Positions 35,826 to 45,541 of a DNA stretch of 64,000 nucleotides are shown one piece after another (position 1 is the first letter of the stretch; every line of letters starts with the position of its first letter). The stretch covers positions 1 through 64,000 of the forward strand of contig NZ_VJXY01000011.1 of assembly GCF_014831675.1 (NCBI RefSeq), written 5' to 3'. The translations under genes and the position numbers were made by a program. The notes under the pieces were generated by a model, which ran no database searches, was not told where the DNA came from, and saw nothing but the letters and a program-made list of their open reading frames with translations. The DNA comes from Komarekiella delphini-convector SJRDD-AB1. Lineage in GTDB: Bacteria > Cyanobacteriota > Cyanobacteriia > Cyanobacteriales > Nostocaceae.

Positions 35826-36962
35826 ATGAAAATCTTATCTACACCCGATACTGAAAACAAAAAAATTAAAACTTATCCGGAAGTTGAGCTACTTCTTTGT
35901 TGTGCCCGTACTCAACTAGATCCCACAACTATTGAGCGAATCAAAGTCTTAGTTCAACAAGACCTTAATTGGACTCATATCATTCCAACAGCAGTCTTAC
36001 ACAAAGTCATGCCACTGTTGTATCAAAACCTAAATAATATCTGCCCCGAACTAGTTCCCAAAGCTGCTTTAGCTCAACTACTAAGTTATTTCCAAGCTAA
36101 TGTTAGACGCAACCTTTCTTTAACTGGTGAGCTAATTAAACTCTTGAATCTGTTTGAATCACAGGGAATTTCCGTGATTCCCATTAAAGGAGCTATCCTA
36201 GCTATCTCAGCCTACGGCAATATTGCACTCCGTCAATTCAACGACATAGACATCCTAGTTCGTCAGCAGGAAGTCTTAATAGCTAGGGATCTTCTTGTTT
36301 CTAAAGGATATGAGAGTTCATATAAATTTACTCGAGAACAGGAAGTCGCCCGCCTAAAATCTCCATTTTGTAAGGATAATAACTATCATCATAAGCATAC
36401 AGGAATTAATATAGATTTTCACTGGCAACTTTTGCAAAGATATCTATCCTTTCCACTAGAACATGAACGTCTTTGGGAACGTCATAAAAGCGTATCTTTG
36501 GCAGGCAAAACAATACTCAATCTCTCACCTGAAGATAATCTCTTATTTCTCTGCGTACATGGTTCTAGAGATCGTTGGAAACAACTGCAATTGATCAGCG
36601 ATGTAGCTACCCTAATCTGCGTTTCACCAGATATAGATTGGGGATTAGTTATCGAGCAAGCCAATATATTAGGTTGTAGAAGAAGATTATTGTTAGGCAC
36701 TCTCTTAGCCAAGGATTTATTAGGAATAAAGCTTCCAAAAGACATTTTGCGAAGAATACAGGCTGAACCAGAGATAAAATTACTGACCACGGAAATAACC
36801 GAAAGACTTTTCCGCCAAACTGAGGAGATACCTAAACTTTTTGATAAATCTTTTTTTGATATCAGAATTAGGGAACGTCTACAAGATAGAGTCCAGTATA
36901 GTATTTACCAATCAATTTTAGTGATTGCTAGAAGTAACAGGCTATTCCCAGCCTGGATTTAG
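35826..36962 (+). CDS. Nucleotidyltransferase family protein (PF14907 type)
   Basis: The 378-residue protein matches the uncharacterised nucleotidyltransferase family NTP_transf_5. It has the helix IPIKGAILAISAYGNIALRQ followed by FNDIDILV, where the two Asp residues are the expected metal ligands of the pol-beta-like fold, and later YHHKHTGINIDFHWQL. Such genes are often found next to capsule, exopolysaccharide or lasso-peptide genes. The substrate is unknown. GTG 35823 directly precedes ATG 35826, and either can start. It faces the minus-strand EPS genes tail to tail. Confidence 0.82.
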   Translation: MKILSTPDTENKKIKTYPEVELLLCCARTQLDPTTIERIKVLVQQDLNWTHIIPTAVLHKVMPLLYQNLNNICPELVPKAALAQLLSYFQANVRRNLSLTGELIKLLNLFESQGISVIPIKGAILAISAYGNIALRQFNDIDILVRQQEVLIARDLLVSKGYESSYKFTREQEVARLKSPFCKDNNYHHKHTGINIDFHWQLLQRYLSFPLEHERLWERHKSVSLAGKTILNLSPEDNLLFLCVHGSRDRWKQLQLISDVATLICVSPDIDWGLVIEQANILGCRRRLLLGTLLAKDLLGIKLPKDILRRIQAEPEIKLLTTEITERLFRQTEEIPKLFDKSFFDIRIRERLQDRVQYSIYQSILVIARSNRLFPAWI

Positions 36963-37022
36963 AAGGATATTTGAACAGTGAACCAGATTTTACTATGACT
37001 TGACAAGATACAATATTTATAA

Positions 37023-37982
37023 TTATTCAAGCTGTTTTTCAAAAATTGAATTAGACTCAGCAACTAACCCATTCAATTTTTGATTTTCTATAACATCGGA
37101 ATATTTAGAATAAATTAATTGCCAATTTTTGATAGCTTGTTTCGGCACAGCTTCTTTATTAAATAACCTCATTCCACCTATACCTACATCCCGCACAAAG
37201 TCCGAATTATAAAATCCAACTTGATAACCTGACAGCCATGCTCTAATACAAATATCTGCATCATCACATTGGAATGGTGCAAACTCTTGACTAATACCTC
37301 CTAAATCTAGAGCTTCTTTCTTTCTTAAGAACATAGGAGCACGATTAACATACTCTGCGAACATGAAAGGCAGATTTTTTTCACTAATCAAGAATTCAGG
37401 TTTTTTGATAATTCTGTACTTATTAACTCCTGGAGTTCCAGCAATATTTCCTTCTTCTTTATAAGCTGAATCTTCACCTGGATTTATTCTATCAGGCATT
37501 AAGAGATCTAAACCTAACCTTCCTCCCAAAATTAAAAGTTTAGGAAAAGTTTCAAATAAACTTATGGCATCTTCTACCCAAGCGGGAGATGCAGGTGGAA
37601 TATCATCATCTTGTAATAAGATAATATACTCACCTCTAGCTAAATCAATTGCTCTGGAATAAGTCCTAACTTCATATAAATCATTGCTTCTTATTAAGAA
37701 GTCATTTGGTTGGTTTAACTGCTCTATCCAATCTTGGTATGAACCATCTGAAGATCCATCATCGATTACAATAATTTCATCTATGGGAGCAAGTCTTAAT
37801 GCGTTTATCAAGTTGCTTATATTCTGCCGTTTATTAAAAAATTGTACAATAGCAGAAATTTTAGGTTTTTCATTATAAATAAATTCAACTTCTGTCTTTC
37901 TATTTGAAACTTTTTTTACCAGTGAAGATTTAGTAAAATTTATGAATTTATATTTTAATAGTATTAAAGCTTTTTTTAACAT
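37023..37982 (-). CDS. Glycosyltransferase family 2
   Basis: The 319-residue GT-A enzyme opens its domain with ISAIVQFFNKRQNISNLINAL, has DEIIVIDDGSSDGS for nucleotide-sugar binding, and LLQDDDIPPA as the metal-binding DxD-type motif. C-terminal elements APMFLRKKEAL and CDDADICIRAWLSGY form the acceptor side, the last resembling the catalytic ED motif. It is the last gene of the minus-strand EPS run, 45 bp after the GT4 gene in transcription order. Sugar specificity cannot be read. AT-rich codon use is slightly stronger than in the flanking conserved genes. Confidence 0.87.
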   Translation of the reverse strand: MLKKALILLKYKFINFTKSSLVKKVSNRKTEVEFIYNEKPKISAIVQFFNKRQNISNLINALRLAPIDEIIVIDDGSSDGSYQDWIEQLNQPNDFLIRSNDLYEVRTYSRAIDLARGEYIILLQDDDIPPASPAWVEDAISLFETFPKLLILGGRLGLDLLMPDRINPGEDSAYKEEGNIAGTPGVNKYRIIKKPEFLISEKNLPFMFAEYVNRAPMFLRKKEALDLGGISQEFAPFQCDDADICIRAWLSGYQVGFYNSDFVRDVGIGGMRLFNKEAVPKQAIKNWQLIYSKYSDVIENQKLNGLVAESNSIFEKQLE

Positions 37983-38027
37983 AATTTACCTCACTATTAA
38001 AATACTAATGGTCAGAACACATTATAT

Positions 38028-39242
38028 TTAAAAGTTGATATTGTCAAGAGTTGTTGCAGATTTTTTATCGATAAGTTGCTGATAAATTTTAATTAATTGC
38101 TGATAATTCTCTTCGGAAGAATATTTAGTTTTGTATGAACTAAGAGCGCCCTTGCTTAGAGTAAGTATAACATCACGATGAGTAGTTACCCATTTTATTT
38201 TTTCTGCTAAATCATGTGAATTACCAGCCTCAAAGTACAAGCCATTTACTCCATACTCTACAATTTCTGTCAAACCACCTAATTTTGGAACTAATACAGG
38301 TAATCCACAAGCAAATGCTTCTGCGATCGCTAAGGGAAAACCTTCATACCAAATAGAGGAAAATACTAAAATATTTGCATGCTGCATTAGTGATAGAACT
38401 ACTGATTTATCTTGAAAACCTAAAAATTCAATCACATGAGCGTAATCTGAATTATGAACTTTTGCCTGCAATCTCTGGCGTAATGGGCCATCACCAACAA
38501 TCTTCAAAGGTACACGCAAATTTTGCTCTATGTAGGCATCAATTAAAATGGAAATCCCTTTTTCTTCTGATAACCTTCCAACGAATAACAGATAATCATC
38601 TCGTTGATTAATTTGAGCGATAAAATTAGGAGAAAAAACAAAATTAGGTTTAACAAAAATTTTTTCTCGTGGCAATTCAGCTTGAACCATTTTTTCTTTT
38701 TGAAATTCGGTAAAAACGATATAAGCATCTACCCGTTCCTGCCAAGTATTTCGTAGTCGATGCCAGGTGAGCATTGCTGTTACAACCGAGCTTTGTAAGC
38801 GTGAGTTCCGATAGCAGCCATGCACAATACTAGGCCAAGGTATTAGCTCGCCGATGCAATCCTCACAAACTTTACCATCTCGAAAAGGCATTGCTTTGGG
38901 ACAGGCAAGTCGGTAGTTGTGAAGAGTTTGCACAACAGGTAGCCCATACTGCTGACAAGCATCGTAAATAGAAGGAGAGAGCAAAGGAAAAAAGTTATGT
39001 ACATGAACGATATCGGGACGAAAGCGGACAATTTCTTTGCTAACTTGTTCTTTCGCTGAATATGAGTAAATTGCACTTACCGCAGTTGTAACTTTATCCC
39101 AAGCGTTTGTAATGTCTTGATTACTAACTTCCAGTAAGGATACCTCATGATTATTTGCTTCCAGCAATAACTTCTCAGCCTTTACTACTCCGTCTTCACC
39201 GCCTGCAAGCTGGTATCGGTTATGTAGCAGCAAAACTTTCAT
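38028..39242 (-). CDS. Glycosyltransferase family 4
   Basis: The 404-residue GT-B enzyme has an acceptor domain (HNRYQLAGGEDGV, IVHVHNFFPLLSPSIYDA) and a donor domain with LLFVGRLSEEKGISILIDAY and the EGFPLAIAEAFACGLPVLV E-x7-E motif. A DCIGELIPW-like Cys pair (CEDC) in the middle is shared by relatives of this subgroup. It probably adds a sugar from a nucleotide donor to the lipid-linked EPS repeat unit at the cytoplasmic membrane face. It lies between the polymerase gene (76 bp away) and a GT2. Confidence 0.88.
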   Translation of the reverse strand: MKVLLLHNRYQLAGGEDGVVKAEKLLLEANNHEVSLLEVSNQDITNAWDKVTTAVSAIYSYSAKEQVSKEIVRFRPDIVHVHNFFPLLSPSIYDACQQYGLPVVQTLHNYRLACPKAMPFRDGKVCEDCIGELIPWPSIVHGCYRNSRLQSSVVTAMLTWHRLRNTWQERVDAYIVFTEFQKEKMVQAELPREKIFVKPNFVFSPNFIAQINQRDDYLLFVGRLSEEKGISILIDAYIEQNLRVPLKIVGDGPLRQRLQAKVHNSDYAHVIEFLGFQDKSVVLSLMQHANILVFSSIWYEGFPLAIAEAFACGLPVLVPKLGGLTEIVEYGVNGLYFEAGNSHDLAEKIKWVTTHRDVILTLSKGALSSYKTKYSSEENYQQLIKIYQQLIDKKSATTLDNINF

Positions 39243-39318
39243 AAGGTTAACTCTCCCAATAGTTGAAGAAGAAATATATGGGAAAACTGAGGCAATCTTA
39301 CCCAGGTTTACTGCCTCT

Positions 39319-40566
39319 TTAAGGTTTAACAGCTAGTTGCTCCAAACTGTCTGATACTGACGGCAATTCGCGAGTAGATTTAATCATCTTTTTACGACGG
39401 CTCCCACTTCCAAGGGAAGCACCTACCAATATTCCTAAAGGAGCCATTGAGAAGATATAAACTATCACGTTGTCGCTAATCATGCTTAATGACACAGCCA
39501 CCAAAGCAAGGAAGGCTGCTAGGTGAACGTGGGCATTAGCTCTATCATATTGGTCTGCCCATTGCCAGTTTTGCCAGGTTTTGATTATTAATTGCGAATA
39601 TCCCAGAAGCCAGAATGTTAAACCTATCAAACCGTAATCATGAAAAATTCGTAAGTAATCGTTATGTGGGTGAATAAAAGCAGGACCAACACGTTCTCCT
39701 AAAACGATTCCTACAGAACTTGGCCCCTTACCAATCCAAGGTGATTCCATAGCTGAAGCGTATGCAACTGGCCATGCTACATTTCGTCCAGATGTATTAA
39801 TTTGAACTCCTCCAACAGTAGCATTATCTCCTACAGCAGTAAAACGAGAGCGGATGGGTTCAACATAGGTGAATGCCAAGTATGCAACAGTAGCTATCAG
39901 GGCGACAGTTAAACCCATACGCACCCAACCCTTGAGACTTTTTAAAGATATTTGAGATAAAGGGAATAGGATTAACGCTATAAGCAGTGCTGTTCGCGAG
40001 AAACTCAAAGCAATAGCCATAATTGTAAAACTTGCCCACAATAATCCTCCAGGCAAGCGATAGCGCCAGGCTGCAAGACACCAAGCTATTCCTATAATGG
40101 CAAACAAGGCAAACGATCGCGGCCCCATGATTAAGCTTGCGCCGGGACCATTTATGATCAGACTTAGCCCATACAATCCTACTGATATCTTGATTGCTGT
40201 TGGAAAACTCTGACTTATGTAATTGGGTAAGTCAAAAGTTCGGTTACTCTGTATTGTACTGAGTACTACAAATCCAACGAATGCTATGTATAGCGACAAA
40301 TTTTGGATAGTAGTGACGAGAGACAATGTGGAATAGTGCCACAGCCAATTTATTAAAGCAAATATAACAAATAAAACTAACCAAAATGCTACTAGTACTA
40401 CCTTGGGCATCTTAGAACGAATGAATACCAAAACCCAAGTCGTTGGAGCTAAAATAAGCGTTAATATACCTAAAGCAGTAATTCCGCCTAAGCGAAATAC
40501 ACGTAGAAAATCAGTCAGTCCACAAATAAATAGCGTTATAGATAAAATATTTTGATAAAAACTCAT
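39319..40566 (-). CDS. O-antigen ligase/polymerase family (Wzy/WaaL-like)
   Basis: The 415-residue protein has about ten transmembrane helices and a large loop between about 225 and 310 with ESPWIGKGPSSVG and FIHPHNDYLRIFHDYGLIG. The HxxNDYL motif in a periplasmic loop is the signature of the Wzy_C/O-antigen ligase family. In this locus, with Wzx and Wzc present, polymerase activity (Wzy) is the simplest assignment. The start overlaps the end of the GT4 gene at 40563 by 4 bp, showing translational coupling. Confidence 0.87.
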   Translation of the reverse strand: MSFYQNILSITLFICGLTDFLRVFRLGGITALGILTLILAPTTWVLVFIRSKMPKVVLVAFWLVLFVIFALINWLWHYSTLSLVTTIQNLSLYIAFVGFVVLSTIQSNRTFDLPNYISQSFPTAIKISVGLYGLSLIINGPGASLIMGPRSFALFAIIGIAWCLAAWRYRLPGGLLWASFTIMAIALSFSRTALLIALILFPLSQISLKSLKGWVRMGLTVALIATVAYLAFTYVEPIRSRFTAVGDNATVGGVQINTSGRNVAWPVAYASAMESPWIGKGPSSVGIVLGERVGPAFIHPHNDYLRIFHDYGLIGLTFWLLGYSQLIIKTWQNWQWADQYDRANAHVHLAAFLALVAVSLSMISDNVIVYIFSMAPLGILVGASLGSGSRRKKMIKSTRELPSVSDSLEQLAVKP

Positions 40567-41837
40567 AATTTTTGAACTAATTTCACGCCGAATTGCTCTT
40601 GGGTTAAGATTTGTTCGTAGAGTTGAGCCAACTGTCGTCCTCTAGTTTCCCAACTAAAAACTTCTTTCACTCTATTATGTCCAGCTTGTCCCATACGCAA
40701 TCTTAACTCTGGATCACTGCTTAAATGGATCATAGCTTTAGCAATATCCTGCACTGCTTGCTCAGGTGTATGTGCTGGGATTTTAAAGCCAGTTTCCTCT
40801 GTAACCTGAACAGATGGGCCTCCTAAATCCAAGCAAATCACCGGACGCTTTGCTGCCATCGCTTCCAAACAAACAAATCCCCCAGATTCATGCAAACTTG
40901 GATGAACCAGAATATGGCAATTTCCTAACTTACTCCAAGTCTGTTCACGAGAAAGATTGCCCCAAAACTTAACTCTTTTAGTAATATCTAAATCTTCAAT
41001 CAATATTTCTAACTGTTTACGTTCACTTCCTTCTCCTATAATCCAATATTCAGCATCAGCTAGGTTGGCTTGGGCGAATGCAGCTAGCCCCAAATGAAAT
41101 CCTTTCCAGTGCAAAAGTCTACCTACACTAATAAACTTGATAGGGTAATTGTCGAGAATTGCATAATCTGCAAGGTTGGTTATTTCGTCTTTAGATAAAC
41201 CTAACTGCGAATAAACTTGAACATTTTTTGCACCTATTTGGTGCAATCGTTTAGCTGTATCTTCAGTTGTAGCCCTGGCCAAAGTACTTTGTTGAGCAGT
41301 GAGACGAACAAATGGATCAAACTCACCTATCCAACGAGCCAAATTTCGCAAAACTTCATAAGCCTTGCCACGAAAACTAAAGTTTTTCCAAAAGCTTTTG
41401 GGAGCTGATTCTCCACCACCAACAGGGCCCCAAAGAAACGGAGTTGGAAGTAGTGAAACAAAGCTAGGGCTAGAATATCTCACATAGGTCACGTGATGTA
41501 CAAGATCAAAACCAATATGCTTGTGGAGTGAGCGACCAACAAAATACGCCCAAATTTGCCAAAGGTAATAATGAAAATAGACGCCTCGCTGTTTTCCTTT
41601 TCGCTGAGGACTCCAATCCAAGACCCAACCTAAGGGATCTAGGTAAATAAAGTGCAGGTTAGACAGTGGGTTGCTTCCTATTTCACTTTCAATACCTTGG
41701 CGGTGACAGTTTGATGTCAGCACCCAGACTTGGCAATACTTGCTCACTTCTCTAACAACATTCCAGCCTACTCCCGGTTCTGAACCTTGTCCTGGTTCAC
41801 AAGCATAGGCAGAAAACAAAACTTTAATGGGTTTCAT
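40563..41837 (-). CDS. Glycosyltransferase family 4
   Basis: A GT-B enzyme of 424 residues from ATG 41837 (MKPIKVLFSAYACEPGQGSE). An upstream TTG (41870) would add eleven residues and has no ribosome site. The donor domain shows FISVGRLLHWKGFHLGLAAF, WIIGEGSERKQLE and the E-x7-E region ESGGFVCLEAMAAKRPVICL. The N-terminal SAYACEPGQGSEPGVGWN is typical of one GT4 branch in EPS loci. It overlaps the polymerase gene by 4 bp. Confidence 0.88.
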   Translation of the reverse strand: MKPIKVLFSAYACEPGQGSEPGVGWNVVREVSKYCQVWVLTSNCHRQGIESEIGSNPLSNLHFIYLDPLGWVLDWSPQRKGKQRGVYFHYYLWQIWAYFVGRSLHKHIGFDLVHHVTYVRYSSPSFVSLLPTPFLWGPVGGGESAPKSFWKNFSFRGKAYEVLRNLARWIGEFDPFVRLTAQQSTLARATTEDTAKRLHQIGAKNVQVYSQLGLSKDEITNLADYAILDNYPIKFISVGRLLHWKGFHLGLAAFAQANLADAEYWIIGEGSERKQLEILIEDLDITKRVKFWGNLSREQTWSKLGNCHILVHPSLHESGGFVCLEAMAAKRPVICLDLGGPSVQVTEETGFKIPAHTPEQAVQDIAKAMIHLSSDPELRLRMGQAGHNRVKEVFSWETRGRQLAQLYEQILTQEQFGVKLVQKL

Positions 41838-41902
41838 ATTTGATAAGTTCACAAAACTATAAGTAGCCAATAAAAAGTGCCTTATTCATTAAATTAATTA
41901 AA

Positions 41903-43084
41903 TTAATGCTTCAATGCGAACGATTGAACGTCTGTTAGAAACTCTGCTGCTGCTTCTGGAGTATGATATGCTATTGACTCTTGTGACTTATGGCCCATAG
42001 AACTGATCAGATTTGGATTATCTATAAAACAACGCATAAGTTTAGCTATCTCTGTAGGATCATATGGATCAAATATATAGCCATTGTCCCCAGGGGAAAT
42101 CATTTCTGATACTCCTGCATATTTAGAGCACATTATAGGTTTACCAAATAACATCGCTTCTAGCACCACCATACCCCAAATGTCTTCTAAAGTAGGAAAT
42201 ATGAAAATATCTGTATGCTGAAAATATTCTCCTAAGCTGCCATAGTTAACCCATCCTTCAAACTTAATTCTGTTTTCCAAACCACGCTCCCTAATCCAGC
42301 TTTCAAGCTCTTGGCGTTGTGCACCATCACCAATCACAATCAGAGTATAATCACAGCAACCTTGATTTTCTAGTAGTAAACAAGCTTCTAAGAGAAAGGT
42401 TAGACCCTTACGATGAATTGTCTGGCCAATAAACAAAAAAACAGGATGTTGATTATTAGACAGGTCTAAATCGTTAATCGCACTAGATTGTAAAAGTGCC
42501 TGCTTGTCTGGAATTTGGTAGGGTCTAGCGAAAACTTTAGCCTGATCAACCTTTAAAATGTTCGTAAGATATGCTTTTCCCCCTTGGGAGTTAGTGACAA
42601 ATGCATCAGCATACTCAGCCATTAAACGTCTACTGAAGATACGAATTGGCGAATCACTCATGTCTATGTTAGGTGAACTTCCACTGTATATGATAATGAC
42701 TCGCCACTTTGTTAATGGCTTCAACGTGAGGACTAAAAGAGTCCATAGAGAAAGACCAGTTACAAAGATGACTTGTGGTTTAAACTTCAGAAGATGAGGA
42801 ATAATTTCTAAAGGTAGTAGTTGGATTATACGTTTGTACCCTGCATTTGTTTTACCAACAGAAATTTCTTTGTACTTACCTACTACATTGACTTTAAAAG
42901 CATCCTCACAACCAGGCACGAATCCAGGCCATTCTGAAGTAAATATCTCTATTTTGGGAACTATTTTATCAAGATTGCGGAGTACGGGCTGTATGTAAAA
43001 ACCTAGTTTCATACTAGGACTAACCCATGCTATTGTAATATTTTTGAGTTTGTTGTTTACGTAATTCATATTAGCTAAATCCAT
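41903..43084 (-). CDS. Glycosyltransferase family 4
   Basis: A GT-B enzyme of 393 residues from ATG 43084; ATG 43069 is also possible, and TTG 43093 less so. The donor site has VFLFIGQTIHRKGLTFLLEA, LIVIGDGAQRQELE and EDIWGMVVLEAMLFGKPIM with the E-x7-E motif. The N-terminal half is less conserved and fits an acceptor domain. It is separated from the neighbouring GT4 at 43296 by 211 bp of AT-rich DNA, so a separate promoter may exist there. Confidence 0.87.
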   Translation of the reverse strand: MDLANMNYVNNKLKNITIAWVSPSMKLGFYIQPVLRNLDKIVPKIEIFTSEWPGFVPGCEDAFKVNVVGKYKEISVGKTNAGYKRIIQLLPLEIIPHLLKFKPQVIFVTGLSLWTLLVLTLKPLTKWRVIIIYSGSSPNIDMSDSPIRIFSRRLMAEYADAFVTNSQGGKAYLTNILKVDQAKVFARPYQIPDKQALLQSSAINDLDLSNNQHPVFLFIGQTIHRKGLTFLLEACLLLENQGCCDYTLIVIGDGAQRQELESWIRERGLENRIKFEGWVNYGSLGEYFQHTDIFIFPTLEDIWGMVVLEAMLFGKPIMCSKYAGVSEMISPGDNGYIFDPYDPTEIAKLMRCFIDNPNLISSMGHKSQESIAYHTPEAAAEFLTDVQSFALKH

Positions 43085-43295
43085 ATAAAACAAGGAAATA
43101 CTGAATTAGGAACCTTAATTTAAGTGAATAGAATTAAACACAAAATATTGAGAGAAATACTAGAAAATAGAGATTGGTAATTAAGCAAATTATTTCCATA
43201 TTTAATTATAAATTTTTAATATTGAACAAGAGAATGTATATTGATATTAGAGAACAGAAAAAGATAAAAATTAATATTTTTAGGATTTTCTAAAA

Positions 43296-44441
43296 TCAAT
43301 CAGAAAATTTCATTAGCCGTTGATATTGATCCCAAGCGGTAGAGGCAATATTTTTCCAATCAAGATGCTCTAATGCATAATGCCGACCTCTCAGTCCCAT
43401 TTCTTTCCAATCTGAACGACATTCGAGTAACTTTATTAATCCTGATTTAATTTCTGATACCTCTGGTGCAACTACAACACCGCAGCCACTTGCTTGAACA
43501 TGAGGCGCTATGCCAGCCACTTCTGAAACTAGTAGCACTCGCCCAGCTAGCATTGCTTCGAGAGCAGCAAGACTGAAGCCCTCGAAGCGAGATGGAACGC
43601 AAAAAACATCGTAGTTCTTGATAATTAAAGGTGTAGGGGTTGAGTAATCGGCAGGGAGAAATAAGGTTCTATTTGATAGTGAAAGCCTTGCTACTCTATC
43701 CTCTAAATTTTTCTTATCTCCTTTGTCAGCACCCTGAATTATAAGTTTGGCATCACTAGTTTCAACAATTTGAGCAAACGCATCAACTAGCAAATCTAGA
43801 CCTTTGTTATGGGTATCTATACGACCTATAAAAAAGAACTTGGGAGTGCTTTCTGTGTTCCAAGTCAAGGAAGCTTCTGGATAGACTTCATTAGGTAAGA
43901 AACCATTGGGTGCTGCTATGACAGGAGTATTGACTTTTAAATCACGGAGAAATTCAGCATGCCGAATATCTAAAATTTGTACCGCTTTCGCTTGCCTCAA
44001 CACTCGTCGTTCTAAAAAATACCAGTAGACCCATTTTACATAAGAATTTTTACTAAAAATTGCAGGATTATAGGGATCGTGTGGGAATACTATGTAGGGT
44101 ACACTATATTTTTTCAATACACGAGATATAGCGTAAATTCTAGGCTGAAATATACCGCTTAGAATAATAAGACTATAGCTATCTAAATTATGACTAATGA
44201 ATTGTTTTAAACCACTGGCAATTTTAAAAGTTTGATTCTGATTCGGATTTATAAAACATTTAATTTTATATCCCTCAGGCATTTCAAATGAGTCATCACT
44301 TTTGCCTTCACAAAGGATTATGACCTCCACACCACATTTAACCAGTCCAGAGGCAAGACCATGAATAGCTTTTTTAGTTCCCTCGCTCTTAATTAGTGTG
44401 ATGTCTGGTGGAAAACTTTTTGTATATATATATAGTTTCAT
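43296..44441 (-). CDS. Glycosyltransferase family 4
   Basis: A 381-residue GT-B enzyme. The N-terminal MKLYIYTKSFPPDITLIKSEGT has the glycine-poor nucleotide-side start of this branch. The donor domain is KFFFIGRIDTHNKGLDLLVDAF, with LIIQGADKGDKKNLE and EGFSLAALEAMLAGRVLLVSE. GT4 enzymes are retaining transferases. Position within the EPS run suggests it extends the repeat unit. Confidence 0.87.
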   Translation of the reverse strand: MKLYIYTKSFPPDITLIKSEGTKKAIHGLASGLVKCGVEVIILCEGKSDDSFEMPEGYKIKCFINPNQNQTFKIASGLKQFISHNLDSYSLIILSGIFQPRIYAISRVLKKYSVPYIVFPHDPYNPAIFSKNSYVKWVYWYFLERRVLRQAKAVQILDIRHAEFLRDLKVNTPVIAAPNGFLPNEVYPEASLTWNTESTPKFFFIGRIDTHNKGLDLLVDAFAQIVETSDAKLIIQGADKGDKKNLEDRVARLSLSNRTLFLPADYSTPTPLIIKNYDVFCVPSRFEGFSLAALEAMLAGRVLLVSEVAGIAPHVQASGCGVVVAPEVSEIKSGLIKLLECRSDWKEMGLRGRHYALEHLDWKNIASTAWDQYQRLMKFSD

Positions 44442-44545
44442 CGCCTAACTCAGCAACGTTGATTATTTTTAATTTTAGCAAGAACTTAATTTTCAAAAGC
44501 CTTTCATACGATTCAATCAAAGATAGTATCAGGTAAAAGTCAAGC

Positions 44546-45406
44546 TTAAGCCCAGCCCAACCACCCTTGCACTCTACCTTGAAAAGTTGCCCAATAAGAC
44601 TCTACTCTGTCTAAGCGACCTTGTAGTAGTGATAACGCAACCCCTACCAATGGACGACCCCAGTCATAAATAACGAACCACAACGGAATGTTATGCTTAC
44701 GTAGTACCCGACCTCTGCCCATTGCATAGGAATAAGTTTTGGAGTAACTTTTATCTTTGCTAACATTAGGTTGAATGAGTTGTGTTTGTGTTAATTTTAT
44801 CGGGTGAGTTACAGTTACGGCAGGGTCGTAATACAAACCTTTATTAATAGCTCGCAACAAATAATCAGTTTCCTCCCCCGAACCCCAAGGTGTGTTTGCT
44901 CCAACTCCCAGACTTTCATCAAAGACACCTACTTCTATCACAACTGACTTGCGGAGAAATATAGTGTAAGAAATACCTCTTCGCCACACATTAAAACGGT
45001 TGATTCGCTCTGGTGGACTTTCTCCATGTCTACCAGAGTCTTTACCTTGTTGATCAACAGAACGTCCTGTAAGACCATTCCATTCAGGATGGTTTGCAAA
45101 GAAGTGGGCTACATGCTCAAGGATATCCTGTGGATAAGCGCAATCATCATCTGGGAAGGCTACTATATCGCCACTAATATGCTGCAACCCTACATTACGA
45201 GCGAGGGACAGCCCTTTTGCAGAACGTAAGTGCAAAATGGGAAAGCTGTTTTGATAGGCTTGGATGAATTCTAAAAGGCGCTCATCTGGGTTTTGATCTA
45301 TGACTATCAACTCGAAGTTGCGATAAGTTTGGGTGTTAAGAGTTTGCAAAAAATGCTGAACTTCAACAGTGCGATTTAAAGTAGCAAGAACCAGAGAAAA
45401 CTTCAT
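44546..45406 (-). CDS. Glycosyltransferase family 2
   Basis: A GT-A enzyme of 286 residues from ATG 45406 (MKFSLVLATLNRTVEVQ). TTG 45421 would add five residues. The fold is marked by FELIVIDQNPDERL, GLSLARNVGLQHISG and VAFPDDDCAYP with the DxD metal site. The acceptor part has TPWGSGEETDYLLRAINKG, where the E-E-D is the catalytic-base region. It is an inverting transferase by family. Confidence 0.87.
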   Translation of the reverse strand: MKFSLVLATLNRTVEVQHFLQTLNTQTYRNFELIVIDQNPDERLLEFIQAYQNSFPILHLRSAKGLSLARNVGLQHISGDIVAFPDDDCAYPQDILEHVAHFFANHPEWNGLTGRSVDQQGKDSGRHGESPPERINRFNVWRRGISYTIFLRKSVVIEVGVFDESLGVGANTPWGSGEETDYLLRAINKGLYYDPAVTVTHPIKLTQTQLIQPNVSKDKSYSKTYSYAMGRGRVLRKHNIPLWFVIYDWGRPLVGVALSLLQGRLDRVESYWATFQGRVQGWLGWA

Positions 45407-45541
45407 TATATTTTGTACCAAAACACATCTGCGGTCATCTTTAAAGTAATGAGACTTGCTTAGGAAAACTCTTTTGAATTGAAATATTAGTAATACTTAA
45501 GGTTAAATAAATTTTACTTATCAAAGAATAAACAATAATCT

